Assembly (NCBI RefSeq): GCF_003865135.1
Contig: NZ_BHZC01000001.1
Coordinates: 5,828,001-5,892,000 of the forward strand
From: Streptomyces chrestomyceticus JCM 4735
Lineage (GTDB): Bacteria > Actinomycetota > Actinomycetes > Streptomycetales > Streptomycetaceae
Length of the DNA stretch: 64,000 bases
Direction: 5' to 3'
Below are positions 1 to 9,327 of the stretch, piece by piece; position 1 is the first letter of the stretch; every line of letters starts with the position of its first letter. The notes under the pieces were generated by a model. The model saw only the letters and a program-made list of their open reading frames with translations, was not told the DNA's origin and did not search any database. Made by a program: the position numbers and the translations under genes.

Positions 1-2242
1 GCGCGAGGGCGCGTGCGAACCGCTCGGCCCAGGCGCCGGAGACCGCGTCGACCGCGGCGACCGTGCCGTTCGGACCCGAGCCGGGCTGGACGACGCGCAG
101 CGCGGTGGCGACGTCGCCGCTCAGCACCGCGACCGCGCCGCACTCGCCGAACGCGGGCGACGCCGCGCGGGCCGCCTCGTACGTCGCGGACAGCGGGAAG
201 GCCGGGGTGGCGGCGGGCGTCTCGGCCAGGCACAGCACATGGATGCCGGCCGCCGGGCCGTTCGCCGCGAGCCGGGCCGTCGTCTCGCGCAGCGCCGACG
301 AGCCGGGGTCGCCGTCCACGATCAGGAGGGTGTACGGGCCGTTGTAGCGCGCGGCGGCGGAGGCGACGGCGGCGCGGTCGGCACCGGCCCAGTGCGGGCC
401 CAGCGGACCGTCGTCGAGGCGGCGCGCCAGCTCGGCCGTACGGGCCGTCGCCTGCTCCTTCTCGTACGCGAGCAGCAGCCGGCAGTCCTGGGCGTGGGCC
501 GGGCGCACCTGGGGGAGCCAGCCGAGCCAGGACCAGTCGGCCAGCCGGTCCTCCAGGGACCGCGCGCGGTCCGTGCTGACCAGCACGATCTCCAGGGTGG
601 CGGGGGAGTGCAGGGCGGCGAGCTGCGCGACGGCGGCGCGTGCGAGGCCGCCGAGCCGGGCGCGCGGCCCGGCGAGCCCCAGGGCGCCCGCCTTGCGCAG
701 CTCGACGGTCACCGGCACGGCGGCCCGGCCGCCGTCCTGCGGGGCGGTGCCGAGCCGGACGGTGAGCGCGTCCGGGTGGTCGGGGCCGCGCTCCCAGAGC
801 CGGGGCCCGGGGCCGAGGGCGGTCAGCAGCACCGTCGCCGGGTCCGGCCACCGCTCGTCCGCGGCCTCGGGGCTCAGCCGCCCGCCGGCGGGCTCGTCCG
901 CCCGGTCCGCCGCTCCGGACGCCGCCGCCTGGGACTGCCGCTGCTGCTCCTCCCACACGGTCGGTGCGGGGGCGGGGCCGGTCCCGGCGCGCCCGTCGGC
1001 CGGCCGGGCGCCGGTCAGCCGACGGGCCCAGGCCCCGATGCCGCCCCGGCGCGCGGCCCTGGGGGCCGGCTCCTCCTGGCGCGGATCGTGCCCCTCGGCC
1101 GGGGCCAGATCCTCTCCGCCGCCGTGGGTCCGCTCCGAACCGGCGCCGTCCGGGTCGTACGGCGTGTAGTGCTCCTGGGGGCTGCCGGGGTACGGGGTGC
1201 CGCGCAGCGGGGTGCCGCGGCGCGCCGGGCTGTCGTACGCGGCGGGCAGCTCCTCCGGCGGCCGCGGGTCGCCGTACGGGGTGAGGGCGTGCGGCGAGGT
1301 GGCGTACGGCGCGGGGGCGGGGACGCTCCGGGCCGCGGGAGGAGCGGCGGGGGAGCTCTGGTGCGGCACCCCGGGACGCCGGGTGTCCTGGCGCGGCACC
1401 TCGGACCGCAGGGCGTCCTGGCGCGGCACCTCGGGCCGCCGGGCGTCCTGATCGTGCGCGGCGGACCGCGCGCCGGGGACGGCGGGAGCGCCGGAAGGCC
1501 CGGCACCCCGGGCCCCCGGGGCGCCGGCGTCCTGCTGGGAGACGCGCAACTGGCCCTCGCCGTCGGGCGCGCACACCAGGGCGGGGTCGGGCCCGGCGGG
1601 CACGGCCTGGAGGCGCAGCACGGACTCGCCGATGCGCAGCAGCGCGCCGGGCGGCAGCGGGACCGGGTGCTCGCCGACCTCGGTGCCGCCGACGGCCGTC
1701 CCGTTGGTCGAGCGGAGGTCGGCGACCAGCACCGAGCCGTCCGGTTCGACCGTCACCGCGCAGTGCAGGCGGGAGACGTCCGGATCGTCGAGGGGCACGT
1801 CCGCCTCGGCGGAGCGGCCGACGCGGATGGCGCCCTGGCCGCCGTGCAGGAGGTGGACCCCGCCGGCGTCCGGCCCGGAGACGACCCGCAGCCGGGGCGC
1901 GCCGTGCGGCAGGCCGTGCGCCGGGGCCGGGCCGGGGGCGCCGAGGGAGAGCACCGCGCCGTCGATCAGCGGGGGCTCGCCGACCGCCGCGCGCTGCGGG
2001 TCCAGCCGCTCGCTGCCCGCGTAGAGCACGACGGTGCCGCCGGAGCCGGCCGGGGCGGCGGCGCCTTTGCCGGTGCCGCCGCTGGTGCTGCTGCCGATGT
2101 CCGCGCCGGACCCGGCCACGGCGGCCGCGAGGCCGCCCGCGACCGTGGCGAGCGCCGTCCCGGCGGGGGCCGTGACGAGGACGTCGCAGACCCGCGTGGG
2201 GTGGCCGCTGCGCGGCCCGAGGACGGTCAGCCGGATCTGCAT
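1..2242 (-). CDS. FHA domain / FtsK-SpoIIIE-like ATPase, 3' part outside window
   Basis: The minus-strand frame stays open from an ATG at 2242 (MQIRLTVLGPRSG) to the window edge, so about 747 codons are seen and the C-terminus is missing. Residues about 120-220 form an FHA domain with the motifs IRVGRSAEADVPL, SRLHC and RSTNG, which bind phosphothreonine. A Pro/Arg-rich linker with short repeats follows. The visible 3' part (LWERGPDHPDALTVRLG, later TLLIVDGDPGS) resembles FtsK/SpoIIIE-type and EccC-type secretion ATPases. The ATPase core itself probably lies further left. The gene diverges from a Ser/Thr kinase gene, so the FHA domain may read that kinase's output; this is inference. Confidence 0.8.
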   Translation of the reverse strand, partial: MQIRLTVLGPRSGHPTRVCDVLVTAPAGTALATVAGGLAAAVAGSGADIGSSTSGGTGKGAAAPAGSGGTVVLYAGSERLDPQRAAVGEPPLIDGAVLSLGAPGPAPAHGLPHGAPRLRVVSGPDAGGVHLLHGGQGAIRVGRSAEADVPLDDPDVSRLHCAVTVEPDGSVLVADLRSTNGTAVGGTEVGEHPVPLPPGALLRIGESVLRLQAVPAGPDPALVCAPDGEGQLRVSQQDAGAPGARGAGPSGAPAVPGARSAAHDQDARRPEVPRQDALRSEVPRQDTRRPGVPHQSSPAAPPAARSVPAPAPYATSPHALTPYGDPRPPEELPAAYDSPARRGTPLRGTPYPGSPQEHYTPYDPDGAGSERTHGGGEDLAPAEGHDPRQEEPAPRAARRGGIGAWARRLTGARPADGRAGTGPAPAPTVWEEQQRQSQAAASGAADRADEPAGGRLSPEAADERWPDPATVLLTALGPGPRLWERGPDHPDALTVRLGTAPQDGGRAAVPVTVELRKAGALGLAGPRARLGGLARAAVAQLAALHSPATLEIVLVSTDRARSLEDRLADWSWLGWLPQVRPAHAQDCRLLLAYEKEQATARTAELARRLDDGPLGPHWAGADRAAVASAAARYNGPYTLLIVDGDPGSSALRETTARLAANGPAAGIHVLCLAETPAATPAFPLSATYEAARAASPAFGECGAVAVLSGDVATALRVVQPGSGPNGTVAAVDAVSGAWAERFARALA
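1364..1450 (-). repeat. 30-bp direct repeats coding a 10-residue linker repeat
   Basis: A 30-bp unit is repeated about two and a half times in frame. It encodes EVPRQDALRS, EVPRQDTRRP and a partial GVPHQ. It lies in the charged linker between the FHA domain and the ATPase-like part of the partial gene. The likely origin is slippage expansion of a disordered spacer. Confidence 0.6.
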
Positions 2243-2718
2243 CGCCGTCAGCGGTCCCTTCCGCCCGGACCGTTCGGCAGGGGCCCCGTGACCTCCCCCG
2301 CCGCGCCGGGCACTCGGCACGTACAAGTCCCTGGGCGCGGGGATCGTGCTCCCGCGCCGCACGCGCGCGACGGAGGCCCCGCACCCCCACCGCTTCCGTG
2401 CTGGGTGCATCCTCGCACCTGCCACTGACAACACGCCCGCCGACCATCACTCAGTGATCTTGATCGGTCGTCCCCGGGCGGAAAAGCACCTGATCGAGCA
2501 CGGTGAACGGCCGGTTTTCGATCATCGGCGTTCGCTGTTCGGCCTGACGTGGACACCGGGCCCCGTGCGCTCGCAACCATCTGTCCTGAATGCGCGTCTT
2601 TCCTCCGAGCCCTGCCCGATCGTCCCGCCGTACGGCCCGTACGGCGGCACTACAGTGGGGCGACGGGCCGCTGCGACCCACCGGCCCGGCAAGGATCGAT
2701 CACGACCAGGGAGCGCAC
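2243..2718. other. Divergent intergenic region, no gene seen
   Basis: This 476-bp gap separates the FHA/FtsK gene (minus) from the first kinase gene (plus). I see no coding frame with plausible composition. The stretch about 2420-2540 is less GC-rich than its surroundings and probably holds the divergent promoters. I could not assign -35/-10 boxes with confidence. Confidence 0.4.
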
Positions 2719-4503
2719 GTGCGGCCGGTAGGCAGCAAGTACCTGCTTGAGGAGCCGCTGGGACGCGGCGCCACGGGCACCGTCTGGCGTGCCCGTCAGA
2801 GGGAGACGGCCGGGGCCGAGGCCGCGGTGGCCGGGGAGCCCGGCGAGACGGTCGCGATCAAGGTCCTCAAGGAGGAGCTGGCGCACGACGCGGACGTCGT
2901 CATGCGCTTTCTGCGCGAGCGCTCGGTGCTGCTGCGGCTCACCCACCCGAACATCGTCCGCACCCGCGACCTGGTCGTCGAGGGCGACCTGCTCGCCCTG
3001 GTCATGGACCTCGTCGACGGCCCCGACCTGCACCGCTACCTCCGCGACAACGGCCCCTTCAGCCCCGTCGCGGCCGCCCTGCTGACCGCCCAGATCGCCG
3101 ACGCGCTGGCCGCCAGCCACGCCGACGGCGTGGTGCACCGCGACCTGAAGCCCGCCAACGTCCTGCTCCAGGGCACCGGCGAGGGCGACACCGCCGAGCT
3201 GCACCCGATGCTCACCGACTTCGGCATCGCGCGCCTCGCGGACTCGCCCGGCCTGACCCGCACCCACGAATTCGTCGGTACCCCCGCCTACGTGGCGCCG
3301 GAGTCCGCCGAGGGCCGCCCGCAGACCTCCGCCGTGGACATCTATGGCGCCGGCATCCTGCTGTACGAGCTCGTCACCGGCCGCCCGCCGTTCGGCGGCG
3401 CCAGCGCCCTCGAAGTGCTGCACCGCCACCTCAGCGAGGAGCCGCGCCGTCCGTCCACCGTGCCCGAGCCGCTGTGGACGGTCATCGAGCGCTGCCTGAG
3501 CAAGGAGCCGGGCGAGCGGCCCAGCGCCGAGAACCTGGCCCGCGCGCTGCGCACGGTCGCCGCGGGCGTCGGCGTACACGCGACCCCCGCGCAGGCCGAG
3601 GCCGCGCTCGGCGTCGCCGCGCTGCTGGCGCCGGACCCGTCCCCCGCCACGGTGCCCGGCACCGGCACCGGCGGTACGGGCGACGCCGACCCCACCCAGG
3701 TGCTGCCGTCCACCGGCGCTTCGTACGACCCGGCCGCGGCGACCAGCGTGCTGCCGTCCACCGGTGGCCGGGGCGGACCCGGCGGCCCGGACGCCGACCC
3801 CACCCAGGTGCTCTCCTCCGGCCCCGGCGGTCAGGGGCAGGATTACGGTCAGGGTCAGGACTACGGCCAGGGGTACGGTCAGAACGGCGCCGACCCCACG
3901 CGCGCGATGCCGCCCGTACCGCCGGGCCCGCCCGGTGGCCGGCCCGAGGGGCCGCACCCGTGGGAGTCCCAGATGCGGGCCGCCCGGGACCGCAACGAGC
4001 AGACGCAGTACATGGATCCGGGCCAGGACCCGCTGCGCCGTCGCCTGCAGCGCCAGCCCGCGCAGCCGCAGCAGCCCCCGCAGCCTCCGCAGCGGCGCCC
4101 CCAGCAGCCGCCGCCGCAGTACCAGCAGCAGGCGCCCGCGCCGTACCAGCAGCAGGCCCCCGCGCCCTACCAGCCACCGCAGCACCAGCCCCAGCAGGCG
4201 CCGCGCCGGCAGCAGCCGCCGCCCCAGCGCTACGAGCCCGAGCCGCCGCCCCGGGAGCGCGAGCCCCGGCCGCGCCGCGAGCCCCGGCAGCGCAGCGCCA
4301 ACCCGATGCGCATCCCCGGCCTGGGCTGCCTGAAGGGCTGTCTCTTCGTCCTGGTGATCCTGTTCGTCGGCGGCTGGGCGGTCTGGGAGTTCTCCCCGCT
4401 CCAGGAGTGGATCGGTACGGGCAAGGGCTACTTCGAACAGATCGGCGACGTCATCGGCAGCGTCCGGGACTTCTTCAACGACGTCGGCACCTGGTTCAAG
4501 TGA
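2719..4503 (+). CDS. pkaA: Membrane-anchored Ser/Thr protein kinase (PkaA-type)
   Basis: Hanks-type kinase of 594 aa. The start is a GTG preceded by a GGGAG ribosome site; the frame is open further upstream, but the kinase begins at VGSKYLLEEPLGRG. Visible motifs are the Gly loop LGRGATGTVW, the lysine in VAIKVL, HRDLKPANVLL, DFGIA and GTPAYVAPES. The kinase domain ends near residue 275. It is followed by a Pro/Gln-rich linker with DPTQVL-like motifs near residues 325, 361 and 393, and one membrane segment near residues 535-555 (CLFVLVILFVGGWAVW). A short outer tail lacks PASTA repeats. S. coelicolor pkaA and pkaB are tandem kinase genes of similar size, which supports the name. Confidence 0.85.
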   Translation: MRPVGSKYLLEEPLGRGATGTVWRARQRETAGAEAAVAGEPGETVAIKVLKEELAHDADVVMRFLRERSVLLRLTHPNIVRTRDLVVEGDLLALVMDLVDGPDLHRYLRDNGPFSPVAAALLTAQIADALAASHADGVVHRDLKPANVLLQGTGEGDTAELHPMLTDFGIARLADSPGLTRTHEFVGTPAYVAPESAEGRPQTSAVDIYGAGILLYELVTGRPPFGGASALEVLHRHLSEEPRRPSTVPEPLWTVIERCLSKEPGERPSAENLARALRTVAAGVGVHATPAQAEAALGVAALLAPDPSPATVPGTGTGGTGDADPTQVLPSTGASYDPAAATSVLPSTGGRGGPGGPDADPTQVLSSGPGGQGQDYGQGQDYGQGYGQNGADPTRAMPPVPPGPPGGRPEGPHPWESQMRAARDRNEQTQYMDPGQDPLRRRLQRQPAQPQQPPQPPQRRPQQPPPQYQQQAPAPYQQQAPAPYQPPQHQPQQAPRRQQPPPQRYEPEPPPREREPRPRREPRQRSANPMRIPGLGCLKGCLFVLVILFVGGWAVWEFSPLQEWIGTGKGYFEQIGDVIGSVRDFFNDVGTWFK

Positions 4504-4750
4504 CGTCCGCTGCCCGCGGCCCCGGTGCCCACCGGGGTCGCGGGGCCGCTCCGGCACGCCCGCCGGGGAGCGCCGCGCCCGCGTCCGGCACGGTGACCAA
4601 GGGGATTTGTCGACTTCCAGTGGGCGATTTCCCCCACAGAAGTGATACCCGGGCCCATCCTGGGCACGGAACCCCCCGGCACCCGCGTAGCTTTGACGCC
4701 ACCTTCAGCCCCCTGAGGACGCTCAGCGGGCCCGACACGTCGGAGCAGTC

Positions 4751-6097
4751 TTGGCACGGAAGATCGGCAGCCGGTACACCGCCCACCAGATCCTTGGCCG
4801 CGGCAGTGCCGGCACGGTATGGCTAGGCGACGGACCCGAGGGGGCCGTCGCCATCAAGCTGCTGCGCGAGGACCTGGCCGCCGACCAGGAGCTGGTCGGC
4901 CGCTTCGTCCAGGAGCGCGCGGCGCTGCTGGGTCTGGACCACCCGCACGTCGTCGGCGTGCGCGACCTGGTCGTCGACGGCAACGACCTCGCCCTGGTCA
5001 TGGACCTCGTCCGCGGCACGGACCTGCGCACCCGCCTGGAGCGGGAGCGGCGGCTCGCCCCGGAGGCCGCCGTCGCCGTCGCCGCCGACGTGGCCGACGG
5101 CCTCGCCGCCGCCCACAAGGCCGGCATCGTGCACCGCGACGTCAAGCCCGAGAACGTCCTGCTGGACATGCAGGGACCGCTCGGGCCCGGCGGCGCCCAC
5201 CCCGCGCTGCTCACCGACTTCGGCATCGCCCGCCTCGTCGACACACCGCGCCGCGCCCTCCCGCAGCCACCGGCCGCCGGAAACCTGCGCTCGGCCAAGG
5301 TGATCGGCACCCCCGACTACCTCGCGCCCGAGATCATCGAGGGCCTGCCGCCGCGCGCGTCCGTCGACGTGTACGCGCTCGCCACGGTGCTGTACGAGAT
5401 GCTCGCCGGCTTCACCCCGTTCGGCGGCGGCCACCCCGGCGCGGTACTGCGCCGCCACGTCACCGAGGCCGTGGCGCCGCTGCCCGGCATCCCGGACGAA
5501 CTGTGGCAACTGCTCCTGCAGTGCCTGGCCAAGGCGCCCGCCTCCCGGCTGCGCGCCCCCGAACTGGCCACCCGGCTGCGCGAGATCCTGCCCGGCCTGG
5601 CGGGCCACCCGCCGCTGGACATCGACGAGCCCGACGGCGACCAGGCCGCCGAGGAGGCGGCGGACACCGCCACCGGCCCGTACGTGTCCGGTGCCGCCGG
5701 GTCCGCCCCGGGCGCGTACGACGAGGCCCTCTACCCGCCGGTCGCGCCCGGCGGCTCCCGCCCGCGCGGCGCCGTACCGCTCGTCCACGGCTCGGCCGCC
5801 CCCGACTCGAACCGCGAGACGCACACCAGCATGCGCGTCCCCGGCCCGGACGAGCTGGCGGGCGGTGCGCACGGCACGGCCCGCGCCCCGCGCGCCGCGG
5901 GCGAGCCCCGGGCCGGCTCGGCCCGGCACCGCGAGGCGGTACGCCGCCGCCGGGTGAAACTGGGGCTGGCCGCCGCCGCGGTGGTGGCCGCCGCCGGGCT
6001 CGGCGGCTGGTTCGCCTCCCAGCACGGCGACTCCGGCGAGGACGCCAAGCCGGGCGTCCGGCAATCCGACCCGGCGACCCCGCGGCCCACCCGCTGA
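4751..6097 (+). CDS. pkaB: Ser/Thr protein kinase with C-terminal membrane segment (PkaB-type)
   Basis: Second Hanks-type kinase, 448 aa, from a TTG start (ARKIGSRYTAHQILGRG); no better start fits the domain. Motifs: LGRGSAGTVWLG, VAIKLL, HRDVKPENVLL, DFGIA, GTPDYLAPE. The domain covers about residues 8-285. The tail is Ala/Pro/Gly-rich and low in complexity, with one membrane helix near residue 420 (LGLAAAAVVAAAGLGGW) and a short outer end. It lies 247 bp downstream of the first kinase gene in the same direction. The catalytic halves are alike and the linkers differ, as expected of a tandem duplication. Confidence 0.85.
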   Translation: MARKIGSRYTAHQILGRGSAGTVWLGDGPEGAVAIKLLREDLAADQELVGRFVQERAALLGLDHPHVVGVRDLVVDGNDLALVMDLVRGTDLRTRLERERRLAPEAAVAVAADVADGLAAAHKAGIVHRDVKPENVLLDMQGPLGPGGAHPALLTDFGIARLVDTPRRALPQPPAAGNLRSAKVIGTPDYLAPEIIEGLPPRASVDVYALATVLYEMLAGFTPFGGGHPGAVLRRHVTEAVAPLPGIPDELWQLLLQCLAKAPASRLRAPELATRLREILPGLAGHPPLDIDEPDGDQAAEEAADTATGPYVSGAAGSAPGAYDEALYPPVAPGGSRPRGAVPLVHGSAAPDSNRETHTSMRVPGPDELAGGAHGTARAPRAAGEPRAGSARHREAVRRRRVKLGLAAAAVVAAAGLGGWFASQHGDSGEDAKPGVRQSDPATPRPTR

Positions 6098-6199
6098 CCT
6101 CGGACGACGCCCCGCCCCGCCGCCCTCCTCGCGCCGCCGCCCCACGAGCGGCGCGAGGCTCGGGGCACGCAGGCGGCGGCAGCCGTTAGGCTGGGGTGC

Positions 6200-7312
6200 G
6201 TGGCAGTCGTCGATGTATCCGAAGAGCTGAAGTCCCTCTCCTCGACCATGGGGTCGATCGAGGCCGTCCTGGACCTCGACAAGATGAGGGCCGATATCGC
6301 CGCGCTTGAGGAGCAGGCAGCGGCGCCGTCCCTCTGGGACGACCCGGAGAGCGCACAGAAGATCACCAGTCGGCTGTCCTACCTCCAGGGCCAGCTCCGC
6401 CGGGCCGAGGAGCTGCGCGGCCGGGTCGACGACGTCGGTGTGCTCTTCGAGCTCGCCGAGGCCGAGGGTGACGACGAGACCCGTGCCGAGGCCGAGAAGG
6501 AGCTGGCCGACGTCCGCAAGGCCGTCGACGAGCTGGAGGTCCGCACGCTGCTGTCGGGCGAGTACGACTCCCGCGAGGCCGTCGTCAACATCCGCGCCGA
6601 GGCCGGCGGCGTGGACGCCGCCGACTTCGCCGAGAAGCTCCAGCGCATGTACCTGCGCTGGGCCGAGCGACACGGCTACAAGACCGAGCTGTACGAGACC
6701 TCGTACGCCGAAGAGGCCGGCATCAAGTCGACCACCTTCGCCGTCCAGGTGCCGTACGCCTACGGCACCCTCTCCGTCGAGCAGGGCACCCACCGCCTCG
6801 TGCGCATCTCGCCCTTCGACAACCAGGGCCGCCGCCAGACGTCCTTCGCGGGCGTCGAGGTGCTGCCGGTGGTCGAGCAGACCGACCACATCGAGATCGA
6901 CGAGTCCGAGCTGCGCGTCGACGTGTACCGCTCCTCGGGCCCCGGCGGCCAGGGCGTCAACACGACCGACTCCGCGGTGCGCCTGACGCACATCCCGACC
7001 GGCATCGTCGTCTCCTGCCAGAACGAGCGCTCGCAGATCCAGAACAAGGCGACCGCGATGAACGTCCTCCAGGCGAAGCTGCTCGAACGCCGCCGCCAGG
7101 AGGAGCAGGCCAAGATGGACGCGCTCAAGGGCGACGGCGGCAATTCCTGGGGCAACCAGATGCGGTCGTACGTCCTGCACCCGTACCAGATGGTCAAGGA
7201 CCTGCGCACCGAGTTCGAGGTCGGCAACCCGCAGTCCGTGCTCGACGGCGACATCGACGGCTTCCTGGAGGCGGGCATCCGCTGGCGCAAGCAGCAGGAG
7301 CAGGGAAAGTAA
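6200..7312 (+). CDS. prfB: Peptide chain release factor 2
   Basis: RF2 of 370 aa, from a GTG start. It recognises UGA and UAA stop codons and triggers peptide release in the ribosome. The GGQ catalytic loop is visible ([20 protein letters not shown]), as is the RF2-type SPF recognition motif ([14 protein letters not shown]). The reading frame is continuous, with no programmed frameshift of the kind found in E. coli prfB. An exceptionally clear intrinsic terminator follows 80 bp after the stop. Confidence 0.97.
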   Translation: MAVVDVSEELKSLSSTMGSIEAVLDLDKMRADIAALEEQAAAPSLWDDPESAQKITSRLSYLQGQLRRAEELRGRVDDVGVLFELAEAEGDDETRAEAEKELADVRKAVDELEVRTLLSGEYDSREAVVNIRAEAGGVDAADFAEKLQRMYLRWAERHGYKTELYETSYAEEAGIKSTTFAVQVPYAYGTLSVEQGTHRLVRISPFDNQGRRQTSFAGVEVLPVVEQTDHIEIDESELRVDVYRSSGPGGQGVNTTDSAVRLTHIPTGIVVSCQNERSQIQNKATAMNVLQAKLLERRRQEEQAKMDALKGDGGNSWGNQMRSYVLHPYQMVKDLRTEFEVGNPQSVLDGDIDGFLEAGIRWRKQQEQGK

Positions 7313-7392
7313 CCGGGCCGGTCACCGGGCCGATCGGTCGCCGAGTCGATAAACCGGTAAGCCGCGACTGAAGGGCTCATGGATTTTCTGTG

Positions 7393-7429
7393 AAAACAAC
7401 TGCCGCTTTTTGAGCGGCAGTTGTTTTTT
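7393..7429 (+). terminator. Intrinsic terminator after prfB
   Basis: A perfect 15-bp stem (7393-7407 with 7413-7427), with a 5-nt T-rich loop, runs straight into a T tract. The arms are AT-flanked, unusual for this genome, and resemble a textbook rho-independent terminator. Confidence 0.93.
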
Positions 7430-7704
7430 GCTGCCGTGTGGCCGTGTGGCAATTTGGTCACAGTCATACGTCCATGGACCCCGCAACTCCTCTCAATTCG
7501 GTCATCGCGCCTTTATTTGACCTTGACGACGCTGTGAGAACTGGGAAGGGTGGTACGCGGCATGCGTATGTCCGGGGCGTGCGTGTGAACGGGGAACTGA
7601 GTGCAACGGCCGCAGGGCGGTACCGCGACTCGCCTACCCGGGTCGGCCGCTGCCCCGAACGGCGATGCTCCATGGATGAGTAGAGCTACTGGGGGTAGCA
7701 GCAC

Positions 7705-8685
7705 ATGACGAAAAAGACGCGGCTGCGTGTAGCGCGTATTGCGGCCGGCGCGGTGATCGCGGCCGGCGCGTCGCTCACCGCGGCCGGCGCGGCCTCCGCG
7801 GTCGGCAACGAGCCGACCACGGCGGCTTCCGGTGGTTCCGGCGGCCTGGGCGGTCTCATCGACGACCTGCTCACCGGCGGCGGTGACTCCGGCGGCAGTG
7901 AGACGGCCGGCCAGATCGGTGGCACCGGTGGCAGCGAGACCGGTGGCAATGAGACCGGTGGTCAGTCGGGCAGCCAGACCGGTGGCAACGAGACCGGTGG
8001 CCAGAGCGGCAGCCAGACCGGCGGTAGCGAGACTGGTGGTCAGTCGGGCAGCCAGACCGGTGGCAACGAGACTGGTGGTCAGTCGGGCAGCCAGACCGGT
8101 GGCAACGAGACTGGTGGTCAGTCGGGCAGCCAGACCGGTGGCAACGAGACTGGTGGTCAGTCGGGCAGCCAGACCGGCGGTAACGAGACTGGTGGTCAGT
8201 CGGGCAGCCAGACCGGCGGTAACGAGACTGGTGGTCAGTCGGGCAGCCAGACCGGTGGCAACGAGACCGGTGGCCAGAGCGGCAGCCAGACCGGCGGTAA
8301 CGAGACCGGTGGTCAGTCCGGCAGCCAGACCGGCGGCAACGGGAACGGCGGCCAGTCCGGCGGCTCCTCCTCCGGCAGCAACGGCAGCAACGGCAGCACC
8401 GGCAGCACCGGCGGCTCCTCCACCGGCGGCAGCGACGACGGCACCGGCACCGGTACCGACAACGAGGGCAGCAAGCCGATCGAGCAGCCCGGCGAGGGCA
8501 GCCAGCAGATCGTGGACACCCCCGGCCAGCCGCAGCAGCAGGCTAAGGGCGGCGAGCTGGCGGAGACCGGTGCCTCCGGCACCACCTTCCTGCTCGTCGG
8601 CGCGGCGACGATGATCGCCGGTGGCATCGGCTTCCGCCTGATGCCGCGCCTGATCAACAAGAACGGCGGCGCGGCCGCGGCCTGA
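7705..8685 (+). CDS. LAETG sortase-anchored repeat protein of the cell wall
   Basis: Secreted protein of 326 aa. Residues 1-34 are a signal peptide (basic start, Ala-rich core, cleavage near ASA-VG). The middle is almost only Gly, Ser, Thr, Gln, Asn and Glu, with ten 13-residue repeats. The C-terminus has the full sorting signal: LAETG at residues 285-289, a hydrophobic helix (FLLVGAATMIAGGIGF) and a basic tail (RLMPRLINK). LAxTG is the motif used by class E sortases of Streptomyces, so the protein should be linked to peptidoglycan. No chaplin domain and no folded domain is visible. The role may be as a surface stalk or matrix protein. No sortase gene lies in the window. Confidence 0.85.
   Translation: MTKKTRLRVARIAAGAVIAAGASLTAAGAASAVGNEPTTAASGGSGGLGGLIDDLLTGGGDSGGSETAGQIGGTGGSETGGNETGGQSGSQTGGNETGGQSGSQTGGSETGGQSGSQTGGNETGGQSGSQTGGNETGGQSGSQTGGNETGGQSGSQTGGNETGGQSGSQTGGNETGGQSGSQTGGNETGGQSGSQTGGNETGGQSGSQTGGNGNGGQSGGSSSGSNGSNGSTGSTGGSSTGGSDDGTGTGTDNEGSKPIEQPGEGSQQIVDTPGQPQQQAKGGELAETGASGTTFLLVGAATMIAGGIGFRLMPRLINKNGGAAAA
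7969..8358 (+). repeat. Ten tandem 39-bp repeats (13 residues each)
   Basis: Ten in-frame copies encode GSQTGGNETGGQS. Copy 2 has Ser for the first Asn and copy 10 ends GNGNGGQS. A partial copy precedes the array. DNA identity between units is very high, with blocks of identical codon choice (cggtggc versus cggcggt) shared by neighbouring copies, which indicates recent expansion. Copy number is likely to vary between strains and to be hard to assemble from short reads. Confidence 0.95.
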
Positions 8686-8721
8686 CCCAGGCCCCGCCCC
8701 GCACCCCGGGGCAGCGCATGA

Positions 8722-8760
8722 CGGAGGGCCCGGAGCGCGAACAGCGCTCCGGGCCCTCCG
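8722..8760. terminator. Long GC-rich hairpin terminator
   Basis: A 17-bp perfect stem (8722-8738 with 8744-8760) and a 5-nt loop lie between the LAETG gene (plus) and a small minus-strand gene. There is no T run, as is common for Streptomyces terminators. It can serve both directions. Confidence 0.8.
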
Positions 8761-8844
8761 GCGTTCTCCATCACCTCTGCGCGCCGGGTGCGGCGACGCT
8801 CCGTACGCGGTACGTCACACGGGGCCGCGGCCCCCCGGGGTGTC

Positions 8845-9033
8845 TCAGGCGGCCTGGTGCAGCAGCGCCGCGAGCGCGACGAGCGCCACCAGCAGCGCCA
8901 CCAGGGCCGCGGGCGTCACCTGGCCGAACAGCCCGTTCTCCTGCAGCCGTTCCCTGCTGGCCCGGCACACGGGGCAGCGGCCCTCGTTCACAGGGGCCGC
9001 GCAGTTGGCGCACACCAGCCGGTCGTACGTCAT
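8845..9033 (-). CDS. Small zinc-ribbon membrane protein
   Basis: Protein of 62 aa from an ATG with a strong GAGGAGG ribosome site. Residues 8-23 hold two CxxC pairs (CANC and CPVC), a small zinc ribbon. Residues about 40-58 are a single hydrophobic helix (AALVALLVALVALAALL). Small proteins of this shape are frequent in Streptomyces, and I do not know a function for them. It stands alone between the LAETG gene and ftsE. Confidence 0.75.
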   Translation of the reverse strand: MTYDRLVCANCAAPVNEGRCPVCRASRERLQENGLFGQVTPAALVALLVALVALAALLHQAA

Positions 9034-9327
9034 GCGACCTCCTCCTCAACCGCTGCAACGCGCAAGGGACCACGTTGGTTCCCCTACCACTTTGCCAGCT
9101 CGCCGTCGGAACGGCGCGCCCCGGTCGCCTTCCGGCCTTTTCCGCGGGCCTGCCCGCGCCGCCGGGCCGGAATGTGCTCGTTTTGTCCCCGTAGATGCCG
9201 TGAATAAACGCACCAACCCCGAACGGCGACTGCGCCTTCGCGCGAGACTCGCGTAGGGTCACGCTCACCGACAGGAGCCCCAACAGGGGCATCCCGTGCC
9301 GCTACCCAGGTCGACCGTGGTGCATCA

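Noticed and set aside
2650..4557. Long antisense frames over the kinase and other genes
   Set aside because: They are composition shadows of GC-rich codons: products are Arg/Ala/Gly/Pro-rich, without motifs or ribosome sites.
6200..6320. Programmed frameshift in prfB
   Set aside because: The reading frame is continuous and no internal UGA after a Shine-Dalgarno-like motif is present.
7438..7683. 81-codon frame between prfB and the LAETG gene
   Set aside because: It begins within the terminator tail, has no ribosome site and no recognisable pattern; the area is more likely promoter DNA.
7969..8358. Regular 39-bp repeats as a CRISPR array
   Set aside because: The repeats are in frame inside a secreted protein gene, with no unique spacers and no cas genes.
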